Source: Eudromia elegans
Lineage: Eukaryota > Chordata > Aves > Tinamiformes > Tinamidae
Reading direction: 5' to 3'
Length of the DNA stretch: 64,000 bases
NCBI GenBank assembly: GCA_003342815.1
Contig: PTEX01000020.1
Location: 4,883,711 to 4,947,710, forward strand
The translations under genes were made by a program, and so were the position numbers. Under the pieces are notes generated by a model, which saw only the letters and a program-made list of their open reading frames with translations, searched no databases and was not told the origin of the DNA. This document shows, piece by piece, positions 35,191 to 47,599 of the stretch. The first letter of the stretch is position 1; the number at the start of each line of letters is the position of its first letter.

Positions 35191-38100
35191 ACACTCATCC
35201 TCACCTTTGGACTTCTCAGCTCAGAGACTTCAAAGGTAGATTCAAAATTTTCAGCTCGCTTGGCTGCTTTTCCACTCCTGCCCCGTTACTCAGCACCCAT
35301 GAGACAACTTGCAGCACACAGACCTCTGCAAAGCCACAGAGCTTCTCTCTGCTCCTTTAGGCACTCTGCCAGCAACACAAAAATCCCCCAAACACTTGGA
35401 CTAACCAGCCACGTGCCTCTTCCCTCCCTTCCTTCACGAGCCCATCTTCTACCCTCTCCTCTGCCCTGCAGAGATAGGTTATCAAGGCTGGGATGGGCTC
35501 TTGTATTCTTGCAAACCTTCCAGTACATTCCCTCTCAGGAATGAGTCCCACTTCCAGTCCTGGCTGTTCTAATAAAATGCCACTGCTTTATATTCTTGTG
35601 AATGTACCTAACAAAACCATAGATAATTGCAAGTTATTCAGATTTGCTCTTGTCTGGAGAAACACTGATTTTATATTCATACAGAAAAAAATATTTGAGC
35701 TATCTTGCTAGAAGCAGGAAATAAGAATAATTTCCTTTTGTATTCTGAATTACAAGGTTAGGAGTGATGCACTGGTATTAAACATGAATATATAACCTTG
35801 TCCTTTCTTCTTGTCATATTAAATAAATAGAACATAATTATGAATAGCTAGATGACTTTCTTGGAAGATTAAAGTCCGGGAAGAAGTCGTATTGACAGTT
35901 CATTAGCAGGGATGAGGTTATGCAGATGAGTGTTGTCAGTTATTCAGATTCTGGTGCCTAAATTCAAAATTTAGTTCACCAAAATTCCATTTGCTTGGTG
36001 ACTAAGCCTTGTGGTACTAAAAGTGCCAAAATGTGTATGTTAACACTTCACATTCCTTAAACACATATAGATAAGTAGACAGCAACTGAGGAGGATGAAG
36101 AACTCAGTGAGAAGAGAAAATACAGCCTGAGGACTGTTCTATAGAAGAACTCTGGTGTTGATATCAAGACATTACTGCAGTGATGGTATTTCTCTGTCTG
36201 GAGGAATCTGTTTTTAAAGCTCTCTCTCACCAGAAAACTTTATGGGAGCCTCTCAAGTGGCAGCTCAGTGTCCAATCTGGACAGCAAGCAACCACCAAGT
36301 AGCTCACTGGTAACGCTGGAAAACTTTCTGCACAACGAACATTTCACAGGACGTGACAAATGCATGTGAATGAGGGAAGGCTCAGGGATTATTTTAGACC
36401 TCTTGCAGTGGTAATAGGGGAAGTGGCACTGGAGTAATAATCCTCGCCCTACTCTCTCCATATACTCCTTTGCACGTGCAAGGAATTTCTCCCTTCAGTT
36501 TGCTAAGTCTTACTCCCTGAAAATTGGTGGAAGAGTCTTAATATCCCAGGGTTAGGGATGGAAAATCCTCAGCAACTTTTACTCAGGCTATCCTACTTCA
36601 CATAGAATAATTAAGAACTTATTCAGTTAGAGATTTAGAGCAACTATAGCTTATTTTAGCACACTTGCCTAGAATCTGATAAACACCTAATACAGTAATA
36701 TAGTCACAAAACAAGGATTGGAACCATAGCTAATTAAGGCAAAGAAAATCAGTGCAAGACCTTGTGAAAAAGATATTCTTTCCAACAAAACTGATTTTCA
36801 GTCCTAACAATCATTGGTCACTTACATAATAACAGAGCAGATAAGAGAAACTAGCTATTGAGTCTTTGCTGTGTCTTCTGCATCTTTTGATGAAAATTAA
36901 CTGTTTTGGGACAGATCTTTCTTATCCTTTAGGAGTCACCAGTTATTGATGATTATTATTAATAATAATCTATATGAATATATATAAATAAGACAAAATG
37001 CCTGCCCATTTTGTTTCCTCAGTTTGGATATCCTGAAGCTGCAGTATGTCTTCCTATTGGAATACCAGGGTGAGGACAGGCACATTACCAACTTCATTGC
37101 TCAGATAAAGGCACTGGATATCGATGCCATTCCCTCATCCTGTGCTTTAGTGTTTCTTGTGATGCTATCACCCAGGTTAATTTCCAGTCAGATGTCATCA
37201 TTTCAATATGAATATTTCTGTTACAAGTCTCTACATATCCTTATCTCAAGAGAGTGTTTTAACCATAATATTCTCCAGTTGATTGGCTCAGCTGATGAAC
37301 ACTCAGTTGTCCTGAGCTCCTGTCCAGCTAAAGCAGAGCAGTGTTATCAGAAGGAACTGCAAACTTTGCAAACTTTGCCCTTCTTACCAGCGTAGCCAGT
37401 GTCCTAGTAGACAATATTGACTTGGCAGGATGCTCAAATTTTCTGAAGATTAGGGAAATTGCATTCTGGAGATAGATTCATATTTCTTAAGGAAAACGAT
37501 CCAGAAAAGATTTGAAGTGATGGATCATGACTGCGGATTGGATGTTTTTCTTCAGCCTATGTGAAGTAATGAGAGACCTAACAGGAGCAGGGTTTTAAGC
37601 ACATGGCTCTTCTCAATGTTTCCTGTGAGCTGGAGAGGCTTTCAAGGTGCTGGGTTTTGTGCACCCTTTTGGTGGGCAGCAAGGGGCCGTGTTGGCACGG
37701 TGCTGATACAGCGCGTTTGTGAGGCCGTGCTAACTCCAGTCTGCAAAAGCAATGTAGTTCCACTAGCCCTTCTAGAAAGGCTAATTAAATGAAGAAGAGC
37801 AGTCCACACGTGCAGGTTTCCTCTTCCTAGTTGTGCAACTAGAGTAGAGATGTGTGGGGTAGATGTACTCTTCCTGGAAGAGTCCCTGTGGAAGGAAGGG
37901 ACAATCAAACTCAAGCACTACCTGCAATAGCATAAAACAAATCACAAAACAAAAATAATTGAATAAAAGAAGTAAATGATGATTATAACACACAGACAAG
38001 ATTTGTGTTCTCCAGACTTCATTTTGAAAGCTAAAGGTGGAGACTCAGGCCCCTCTGTCTAAATTTTTCTTTCTCCCTTGGAAGGTGTTGCAGTTCATGG

Positions 38101-39059
38101 ATCAAAGCAGAGCTCTGGGGTGAAGAATTCCTAAATTCAAACTGCCCTGTGATACTTTATTTTGAAAGCCTCCACACTGTACACAGTGCTGCAGAATGGC
38201 ACGTATGGGAATAACCCCGATTCCTCTGGGTATCTGTGCTATGCTCATCTCCATGGCAGCTAAGCAATTCTGAAGAGAACAAGGAAACAACTTGTTGCTG
38301 CACAGCTTGCTCTCCCCGGCCTTCTTCATAGTTTTGTGTTATCTGCTGCTAATACATAATGCGATATCTGGATCAGAAAATGCCAAGGTTCAAAGGGTCA
38401 TAAAATTTGACAGTGTAAAAAGTACTTTAGGTCTCACAGAGCCCTCGAAAGCCCTGTTCCTGCTGACGCCACCAATCAGTCTAGGGGGCTACAGGCCTGT
38501 CAAGCCTTCCACTTCCCACTTGCAGCTCTGAATCCTGTATCTCGTTCCCCAGTCCCCAAGGTGGGAATTTGCATGTTCCTCATGCTGGGCTGAGCTTCGC
38601 TCCAAAGCTTTTAGCTCCCTCACAGCAGATGCAGCCAACTGAGCCACAAAACAGCCGCATCAGGGACATGGGCTCCATCGTAACTCGAGGGTATATACCC
38701 CTCTGGAATCACAGGCACACCACCAGCTGCTCTCTTACATTAATTAGGGAGTAAAACACCATCATATGGCTCAGCTTGGGGAATGCTAAGGAAGTTAACT
38801 CTGGGACCCACGGGATTTCTCTTCTCCAGCCTGCAAAAGATCAGTCTGGTCTCTTATGATACCACGAGGTTTCTCCCATCCCAGTCCTGCAAATGTGGCT
38901 GCTAGTCTCCTTCTTTCCAGGTCTGGGCAGTATTAAGACTGTTGCAGCCATACAGACACAGATAGAGGTGCAGGCACAGGATATACAGAAACATGAGCAG
39001 CACTCACATAATCATGACAGGGCCTCATCATCCCCCTGCATAGCTCAGCAGAGAACATA
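35191..39059. other. Intergenic sequence, no gene recognised
   Basis: Open frames of 60-157 residues on both strands show no family signature. The 157-residue plus ORF (35071-35544) starts in CR1 sequence and becomes Ser/Leu/Pro-rich, so it is probably chance. There is an AT-rich TATATAAATA tract near 36,975-36,990. Confidence 0.45.
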
Positions 39060-39305
39060 ACAGAAAAACTTATTTTGGAAAGGTCTTCTGTAGGCCATCC
39101 AGGGGAATCTAGGGAATCTAGGCAGTGAGAGGAAATTCCACTGTCTCTTTGGGCAACCTGCTCCAGCGCTTAAGTGCTTTATTAGGGAAGAATTGTTTCC
39201 TTATATGTAATTAGAATTTCTCTTGCTATTGCAAAATTCGCCCCTTGAGAGGCACCTCATAAAGGAGGCTGGTGCAATGTTCCCTATAATTCAACTTTAG
39301 GTACT
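39060..39305 (-). mobile_element. CR1-like 3' region relic
   Basis: Antisense CR1-type text on the plus strand includes CTCTTTGGGCAACCTGCTCC, then a decayed AAGAATTGTTTCCTTATATG and GCCCCTTGAGAGGCACCTC. It is short and diverged. Confidence 0.55.
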
Positions 39306-40353
39306 GTCAGACAGCAGTTAATTTGAGCCTTAATGTTTTGTTCTCCAGGATTCATGTGCTCCAGCCACCTGACACCAGTGTCACTCCAAGTGACATCGTG
39401 TCTTCATCATACACAGTATGAAAGAGGAATGTGCTCCAATAACATACGAAGTCCATTTTCCTGTCTCATTCACATCAACAATGTTTCTGACCCAAGACAA
39501 AATCAGATAGAAAAACTGTAATGAAATAAATGAAATTAATTTGTGAAAATAGAATTCAGCTGCATTTCTTCATAACTTGTTTTAGGATATTATAAGGACA
39601 TGGAAATATCTCTAATACATTGTAGCTTTCTGTTCTTTGGACCGAATGCTTCTAGCACAAAACTGTCTGTTCTGTAGAGAACTGAGAAAGGGACAGTGTT
39701 GGATGGAAAGCATAAGAAGCAAGGAAGTTGTTTAAATAAATGGAGCTTTAAATAAATGGAAAGCTACAGCCAGGGACTCTTGAAAGGAGATAAACTCAGC
39801 CTGGCCAAGGACATTGGCATTGTCTGAGTTGCTAAGCAACATATATTAGTTATTCATTTCAAAAATAGTAAAAAAAAAGAAAAGTAATTTAAGGAATGAA
39901 TTACGGTCTGCTTTGTATTATTCCAAGGAAATCAAGATTTATTTTGTAGTGATATGGTACTTTTCACTCTTTTTATGCCTTACAATAGCCTACCACTAAC
40001 ATTTTCAAACATTATTTCTAGTTTTAAGCTTCTTAATGCAAACTTGGTTATCCAGAGAGAAACCAGCTTCTTTTCTCAGTTTTCCTACTTTTCCTGAAGT
40101 CCTGAGGCTAATCTCTAAGACTCCAGTTTATCTTTATTTGCCTGTATCTCTGCATCTGTCTTTATATGATGGACAGCCATATGAGAATACTAAGTGCCTA
40201 ATGAAGACACAGCGCCTTGTCAATGCTTATGAAAGTCAGAATAGATGATGACTATTTCAACCAATGCTCTTGGAACCACGCTAGAATATATATTTTTTAT
40301 TTTTATTCTGTTTCTCTTTTCAATGATGACATATTAAAATCGTTTACATTTCA

Positions 40354-40432
40354 CAGCTTGTTGTATTGAAATAGATCACAAAATGGGTTCAGACATTTGG
40401 AATGCTGTCCTCTATTTCAATACAACAGGCTG
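40354..40432. repeat. 22-bp inverted repeat, hairpin with 35-nt loop
   Basis: Left arm 40354-40375 (starts CAGCTTGTTGTATTG) pairs with right arm 40411-40432 with a single mismatch. The stem-loop is 79 nt long, in the size range of a pre-miRNA or a tiny MITE. No known miRNA seed or target-site duplication is recognised. Confidence 0.9.
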
Positions 40433-40575
40433 TAGTTTAGTGACGTAAAGAAAGATGCACCAGAGAAAAACATGCACCAGTGAAAGGAAAAGGTATTTAA
40501 AAGATCAATAACTCAATAATGCTTTATGCATTTTTGTGATTTGTATCATATAATAAGTTTGTGCTACATATTGTA

Positions 40576-40622
40576 ATATTAATAATAATAATATTAATAA
40601 TATTAATAACAATAATAATACA
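40576..40622. repeat. AT-only (AAT)n-type microsatellite
   Basis: An imperfect run of TAA, TAT and AAT triplets, part of a very AT-rich stretch. Confidence 0.85.
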
Positions 40623-40924
40623 ACATATTAAGAAATACACCATTAAGTAGTTTTTCTTCATAAATTAAAGTGAATCTGGTTTTGACTGAACCAGCAATAC
40701 AATGGGCAAAATGATAATTGCCAACTAGTAAACCTGGAGGGTGTTTCACAGATATCGATAAATTGAATTACACTGGTCAATACAGCAATCTCCTCACGTG
40801 GCGCTTCACAAAGGGCATTTGAGAAAGGAAGGTGAATTAACATTTGCAGTGTATTTGGGGATTCTTTTTTTTGTAATAAGAACAATTTCTTCGGGGTGTC
40901 ATCTGAGGGTAAAAAAGCAGCAAT

Positions 40925-41200
40925 GAAACTTAGGGAAAGGGCCGCCCTTCAGCGCGCGGTGCTTGACGGGGTGTCGGCGGAACTTCTGAGCCTCCTGGCT
41001 CCGCTTCTCTGCTTCCGGGATACAGAATCCCGTGCTAGGAGGGTCTTGCCACAGCGACGAAGGACCGCGGGGGCAGAGGGGTGCCGGTCGTGTACCTAAA
41101 GCGGGTTGGCTCCCCAGGCTAATTAGAAGGCTTCGTGTTCCACGTCACCTATTCGTGAGATCCCATACTCAAAAAATGGCCGCTGAAACCGCCCAGCTGC
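40925..41200. promoter_or_regulatory. Orphan CpG-rich island
   Basis: A compact CpG-rich segment (CAGCGCGCGG, GACGGGGTGTCGGCGG, GACCGCGGGGG) stands alone in AT-rich DNA with no recognisable coding gene on either side. It ends with AAAATGGCCGC (41173-41183), a YY1-type motif often found just downstream of TATA-less start sites. A donor-like TTG|GTGAGT follows near 41,375. It may be the promoter of an unannotated noncoding transcript, or an old retrocopy or repeat. The short ORFs here (67 and 112 residues, plus strand) match nothing I know. Confidence 0.5.
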
Positions 41201-42864
41201 AAAGGGAGCAAATACGCAGAGGTTCACTTGGTGCTTGCCCTTCCTTGAAGACAACCTGTAGTCTTCCTAGTCAGCATTTGCAACGCCTCTGGAAAACTGG
41301 TTGTTTGGTCTTCTTGCTAAAGAGACAAAACCCTTTTTTTTTAGGCAGGGTGTCCATAGGTTCACTCTAGGTTTGGTGAGTGATTTGTGTCAGGGCACTT
41401 ATGCCCTCAGAGACCTTGTAAGAAACTTGGGAAAATTCATTAAAATTAATATTAACATGGTCAGAATGGAATGGCTTTGAGAAGCTCAGCAAGCTCCCAC
41501 TGCTTCCACACATGTTATCATCTCAAGCAGTCAGAGCTCTTGCATTTGAAAGCTGGCATGTTTTCTGAATATGTGTGTTGTGTATGTAGAGATGTTCTAG
41601 TCTATTTGAGGGACAGGTATGGAGTCAGGTGGAGCCTTATTTCTACATTTGCTCTTATTTCTACATTTGTGGCCCTGCTTTATGTATCTGATTCACTTAA
41701 TAAATCTGCAAATTTGCATTTTAAAAGATTTTCTTTTAATGGTTCAGGTTTTAAAACTCAGTCTAAGAATGCCTAAGTGAAACTTTCTGGCTTCCAGTGT
41801 TCAGAATTTCAGAGGAAGGTAATCAGGCACATAAGACTGCCTATTCTCTTCTAGCCTTATATGTAGGAAACTGTAAAAGTCCAGAGGCATCATCTCTGTG
41901 GACACTGAAACAAATACATTGAAATACTAAATTCTACAACCATTACATATTACAGCAGGTCAGATGGGTTTGGGCAAGCAAAGGACAAATAGCTGCATTG
42001 TTATCTTGTTAATTTTGTGAATAAGGGCAAACAAATAAAGTGATAGACTGGTATGCCCTGTCTAAGCGGAATCTACACCAATAACCAGGATAAAGGTACT
42101 GCAGACAAGTGCAAAACAAGCATATGTTGAAAACAGCCCTCAAAAGATGTTTACTGGTGGATTCCTTCCTGTATTGCGGACGACAGTAGTGATTCAAGTT
42201 TGATTGCAGCACCTATGCTACACAGCATTTTTGTTAGTGGCTTGGGAGCATTCCTATTATATTTGCTGGCTGGAAACATCTAAGAAGGATTATTCATTTG
42301 TGCACTGGATTAGTATTTAAAAAAAAATTAGAAAGTATTGTTAGATTCGGCATCTCCCTAGTCTACACTTAGATGCAAGACCTCAGCTACACAAACACAG
42401 CATGAGGCACGAGTCATGCAGCAGTTTTGCAAAAAAAAGGGTTGAGAGTATAGTGTAGAGTTGTAGAGTTGTAGTGTAATACGGAAAGAAGGCAAGCCTT
42501 CTTCTCATGATGGTGAGAGTGACACCAGCGAAAAAAAAGGTGCAAACCCACTATCCAAGCGAAAGGCCATGCAAAAAAATAGCCATACATAGCTGACCAA
42601 AGAGAAGGGCCTGAGTCTAAAGCCAAAGAGCGCACAGCTTCTCATGTCTTTTTCTCACAGTTTAGTTCATGAAGTTAGTTCTGATCCCATGTTACATGGT
42701 GGCACTGTATCAGAGTCAAACTTGAACGCGGGCAGTTCAGACTCCTGGCAGAGAGGGACAACAGAGCCTGCTGGCCCCACTCACGGCCCCGACAGCTTCA
42801 GCCTCAGCGTGGTTTTGGCAACCATTCTCTAAGACACGTTCAAATGAACCGCAAAAAAATCCAA
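41201..42864. other. Intergenic sequence, no gene seen
   Basis: Ordinary AT-rich DNA between the orphan CpG island and a CR1 relic. Short ORFs of 60-112 residues have no recognisable motif. Confidence 0.45.
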
Positions 42865-43320
42865 GGGAATATTTGAAGGAATTGAGATTAATCACCCTAA
42901 AGAAAAGATTGATGAGCAGCTATCAGTATCTAAAAATGCTGATACAAAGAGTAAATCTGTTCTCTGTGAATATGATGGATGGATGGATGGATGGATGGAT
43001 GGATGGATGGATGGATGGATGGATGGATGGATGGAAAGATGGATGAAACAATGGTCCTGAAGTGATCCAAGAAAAAATAAGTGTAGCAATAAGGAAGCCT
43101 TTAAGAATAGATTAGGCAAAGATATTTTGAAGAATGACATAGATATCTCTATCCTTGGAGACTTCTGGAATTCAGATGGACAAAGTCCAGAACCATGTGA
43201 TCTAACTGAGGTTACAGAGAATTATTTTGAGACAACTATTTTGGGTTGGACTAGACAACCTCCAGAGGTCCTTCCCAACCTGAATCAGTCTATTATTTCA
43301 TGGTTTCGTAGATCCTTCCT
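42865..43320 (+). mobile_element. CR1 LINE 3' end interrupted by microsatellite
   Basis: The plus strand shows the CR1 3' end: TTTGAAGGAATTGAGATTAA, later TGGGTTGGACTAGACAACCT and CCAGAGGTCCTTCCCAACCT. A (GGAT)n tract lies inside it. The 82-residue minus ORF with IHPS repeats is just the translated microsatellite. Confidence 0.65.
42974..43034. repeat. (GGAT)n microsatellite, about 15 units
   Basis: An almost perfect GATG tetranucleotide array, breaking down to GGAAAGATGGATG at its right end. It sits inside the CR1 fragment. Confidence 0.95.
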
Positions 43321-44609
43321 CGCAGAAGGGATAAAATAGATATTTCCTGCAGTTCTTCTTTGTGCATGTTTGGTTTTTTTGCCTCAAATGTTAACAGGAA
43401 CCAAAATAGGCCTATCATCTGTGTCATGCTGAAATGGAGGCAAGACACACAGTACCTAGGGAAGAAGGTCTAAGTGCTTCTGGGATGACTTGTTTATACT
43501 GAAGAGTTAGATAGGATGAAACAAAAGAGAAGAGTTTTATGTAGGTAAGTGTCAGAAATCATTAGGATAAAAGATTAGATTTACAAAAAAAAAAAAAACA
43601 AAAACAAAAAGAGGAGAAAGAAACCCACCAATCTGCATTTATGCATGTATGTTTGTATTTATGTACTTATAGATATTTATATAGATAGATGTAAATGAAA
43701 ATGTATGGTTAAGATTTTTATGTAGCTGTATTTAGCATAACTTTAAAAAGATGCGCAGATAACATAAGTAAAAATAAACACGCCAGAAACGATAGGTAGA
43801 CCTATTTGGTGACACAGTGTTATCTCAAAGAGATTTCAAGATCAGATTTGCTGTTTGAATGATAGCTTCTCACAATATATCTTTTCAAATATAGATCTTT
43901 CCAGGGATGATCATCACCTGTAATGTCATCTGAAAAACACCGACTGGAGATAAAGTAACAAGCTAAAGGGGGTTACAGCAAAATAATGCATTTATCACCT
44001 GTAAATCCTGGCAAAGTAGTGCTACATGTCAGATTACTCTGACATCGTAAATAATTATTGAAAAAATGTCTATATAATTTAGTTCCTAAGGGTCATATAT
44101 GATAGAATAAGCAATGCTGTGAAAGAATAAAACACATTAAAGGATGTTTATTTCACCCCACTGTAACAAACCTTGGTGACAATTTGAAAGTTAAAAGAAC
44201 ATGAATAGCATTTAGCTAACATGTTTAGGAGCGTGGAGTGGGTAAAGTTTTTGCCAAAACAAAGTGTTTGATGGGGTATTGATTTAAGTATTAGAAAATC
44301 TTAAGGAATGCCTAGGGGTTTAGATCACCTCACCAAAACCAACTCGATTGCTGGGAGCTATCAAAGGAACGTGCTCGCCGTGTTATTGAAGTATAATTGA
44401 GATTGCTTTCTGTGTTGCATAGAAGCATAAAGCAGTAGCAGCCCAAGCACAGGAATCTTTTTCTATGAGAAAAGTAGAAGTGTAGAAAAATGACAGTGGG
44501 GTTATTTTCTTTAACAGACATTACATTATGGGGTAGAAGGATAAAATAAACAATATCCCAGTGGCAGTAGGTGTGTAAGACTGCTACAACATGGACACGC
44601 ACATACAGA
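43321..44609. other. AT-rich intergenic sequence
   Basis: No gene is seen. It has an A run at about 43,587-43,600 followed by CAAAAACAAAAAG, and a (TATG/TAGA)-type tract around 43,640-43,690. Confidence 0.5.
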
Positions 44610-45140
44610 ACATTTGGGGGGCAACACTAGGTGTCCAGGAGCCACGAGGGCCAGATTGCCTACGGGAGAGCGAGCTGAACCTCCTGAGGTCAGCAGGACG
44701 AGGGCCTGCCCAGGCAGCACTTGCTCCAGGCAAGGTCCCGTGGCAGGTCCAGGGTGGTGGCCAGGGCTAATCAAAACTCCAGCTCACCAGAGAGACCTGC
44801 GGTGGTAAGGCACGTCTGAAGTCAAGCCAGGAAGTCCATCCCCAGGTCAGCACTGCTGGTGGTACCCAGAGTCAGACGTGGTCCAGGGATCACCAGGCAG
44901 CAAAGTGCCATCACTTTGCTCTGAGGTCAAGCAGGAGAGCCACCTCACTGGCCAAGGCCCAGATCAAGGGGGTCCATAGTCAGCTGCGACTGGAAACACA
45001 GTTAGCTACGGCACGGCTCAGGCAGCGACTGAACACCCACGCCTGAGCTTAGGCGGAGGCCCTGGTCAGAGGGTCGTGCTGGAGGCCCCAGGTGAGGCCT
45101 CGCACAGCCAGCGCGGCCGGTCAGTTAGTGCACCCAGGGA
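44610..45140. other. GC-rich segment of unknown origin with AGGTCA-type words
   Basis: About 530 bp of GC-rich sequence in AT-rich DNA, built from degenerate recurring words such as GAGGTCAGCAGG, CAGGTCAGCACT, GAGGTCAAGCAGG and GGTCCAGGG. No ORF of note; the longest open frames here are 64-82 residues. It could be a decayed minisatellite or an avian GC-rich repeat. It is followed near 45,248-45,270 by (CT)n(CA)n. Confidence 0.5.
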
Positions 45141-45614
45141 CCTGCTCTCTACACTGGCACTGAAACGGTTACAGTCGGTTGGATTTTTGGAACTGACAAA
45201 ATAGGGACAAGATCTTCTTATTTTAATTAGCTTCTTTTTATTTTTTTTCTCTCTCTCTCTCACACACACCTTTAGACCTGATCTAGTGCCTGCTTTGAAC
45301 AAGAGGTTGGATTAGCCAGACTCTGACATTTTTCTGTGGTTGTATAACTACACAGTGTGTTTTCTTGGCAGCTCTGTAGTACTAGCAGGAGTACTTGTCA
45401 AGCTTTCAGAAACTGGACCCGATGGTAGGATTTTCAATCTGTATTTAAGCATATAAGTGCTTACGTGATTCTTCCACAATAATGCAGAAATTTTATCAGT
45501 TCTTGTTTAGGCTTCTATTTTTGCCTTGCACAAAGAAGTCATGATCCTGACAAGCAGAATCCTCAGCAATTCATCTAAAGTTTGTGAAAACTGACAGTGA
45601 AAACCTAAGGATGA

Positions 45615-45900
45615 GATACCAGGACGAGTGATGGAAGATGGAGTGTCTGTCATATGAGGAGAGAAGGACATAGGTCAGCCTGTCCAGACAAGCAAAATGT
45701 GATTTTGGAGATGACACACACAAAAAACTTTTTATTGAGGCAGTAATCAAGGATTTAGAAGCAGTACTGAAGTTAAAAAGGTAATTCTAGCATAAGATGA
45801 CATTGATAGCAAATGTGGACCGGGAATTAGAAGACAGCGACCAAAGTTACTTTGGTTGTCACTTGAGTTCAGAAAGAGCATTGTCTTAAAATTCAGAGGT
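45615..45900 (+). mobile_element. Possible CR1-like relic
   Basis: GAGTGTCTGTCATATGAGGA and the surrounding plus-strand text resemble the CR1 region just upstream of the LINE's 3' tail, but divergence is heavy. Confidence 0.3.
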
Positions 45901-47599
45901 GATGAGGGGGCGTGAAATTAAAACAGACAATGTGAGTTCTTGCATGTTGACTTTTTTATCAGATAGGTATTTGTCATCATATGTCTAGAAGGAAAAGGGG
46001 AAATGGGGAAAGATGAAAGAAAAAACACTCATTCTTTACTGATCCTTCACATTCATATTATGTCTATATTGAATTAATCTCATGCTTTAATTATTCCCAT
46101 GTCTCCATGCTGAAGCTATTAAAGATTCTCTTTTCATCTCTTATGGGAAGATTTTATTTCTCCCAGGAATTTTTTGCCTTTTGCTGATTGCGATAGGTGA
46201 GGTCAGGGAAGTATTTTACCTGATTTCACACTCTCAGGACCTGCCAGACTTTGGATGTGGCACAACTCGCTTCACAGAATCAGCTGAATATTTCTACTTA
46301 AGAAAGTCTGTGCTCATTGCACAGCTTTGAGCACTTGCAGATGTCCTTGATCTATCCTGAATCCTTCTTGGGACATAATGTACAGAGCAGGTTTCGGTAG
46401 TGCATGAAGTAGCTCTTTGGTGTACTCTTCTACATGATTGTTTAAATGCTTCTGCCTCCTGTGGAAGACTGTGTTCAGTGGCTCAGAACTGGTCTTTCTC
46501 AATTCCAGGTTCAATCATTTCTTTCAGTTCATTCTTTCTGTCATTTGGAATGACATTTCTATACATATTCTTGTCCTATGGGAGTGAAAAAGAAATCAGT
46601 GTAGTAGAAAAGGATGCTAACCTCACAAAATAGCTTTTCAGGATGCCATGCTCTAAATTTGTATCTCCTTGTTCAGTACCAAGAAGGGCACCAATTGTGC
46701 TAACAGTTAGGTCCATGTGCTTTTCATTTGTTTGCCGTAGAGGGATAACTTAAAACTCTCGTAAGGCATGTCTACAGGGAAAAGTTTTTAAGTGAAAGTT
46801 TTGCAAAGTGTCTTAAAATCTTAAGTCAATACCACAGTCTTCTATAAATGCATTCTTATTCTTCCAGACTGGTGTTAATTAGGCAGTGATTTAATCTTTA
46901 AGGGCTTCACAGTTTGATACAAGGAGGCAAAGGAAAAGAACCTGGCACTCAGAATCCATTTTCCATCTTATTTGGTGCTACAGTAAGAACTGTTTTGCAT
47001 TATGAGTTACAGTATTCAATATGCTGTCAGATTTTAAGTCTAACCCAATCTACCTACATATGCTGACCAAGCTTTAAAAGGTGATTTTCATATTTATATC
47101 TACTTTGCAAACCTGTTATGAGGATTAATTTGCCATTATTAGTACCTATATGAAGGGTTAGAGAAGGAAAAAACAAGCTAAATTACATTATAATTAGTCA
47201 AACTCATTCTATCACTTTTTACAAGTCTGGCAGTATTTTACTATCTATTCATTTTCCACTGCCATTCTTTTCATTATTGTCACTTACATCGTGCTAATTC
47301 TGGGCATTTCATCTCTCTCAGGAGTTTTTAACACATGCATCTCTTCAACAAAGAGTACATCCACCAGAGGTATTCTATCAGCATAATAAATATCAGTCTC
47401 ATGTAAGTCATAAACGACATCTGCTGAACGTCAGCATAAATTACATATATACATTTGCATGCCAAAAGGCAGAGTGAATCTAGGTCTCTGTAGCTCCATT
47501 AATACATTAGCATTTTCAAACAATGTTCATCTTCTTCATTTTATAATTCAATTTTGTAATTAATTTTTATAACATACCAAAAGCATAGAAATGTAAGGA
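45901..47599. other. AT-rich intergenic sequence
   Basis: No gene or clear repeat is seen. Confidence 0.45.

Noticed and set aside
42892-43140. Minus-strand ORF with serial IHPS repeats
   Set aside because: It is simply the translated (GGAT)n microsatellite.
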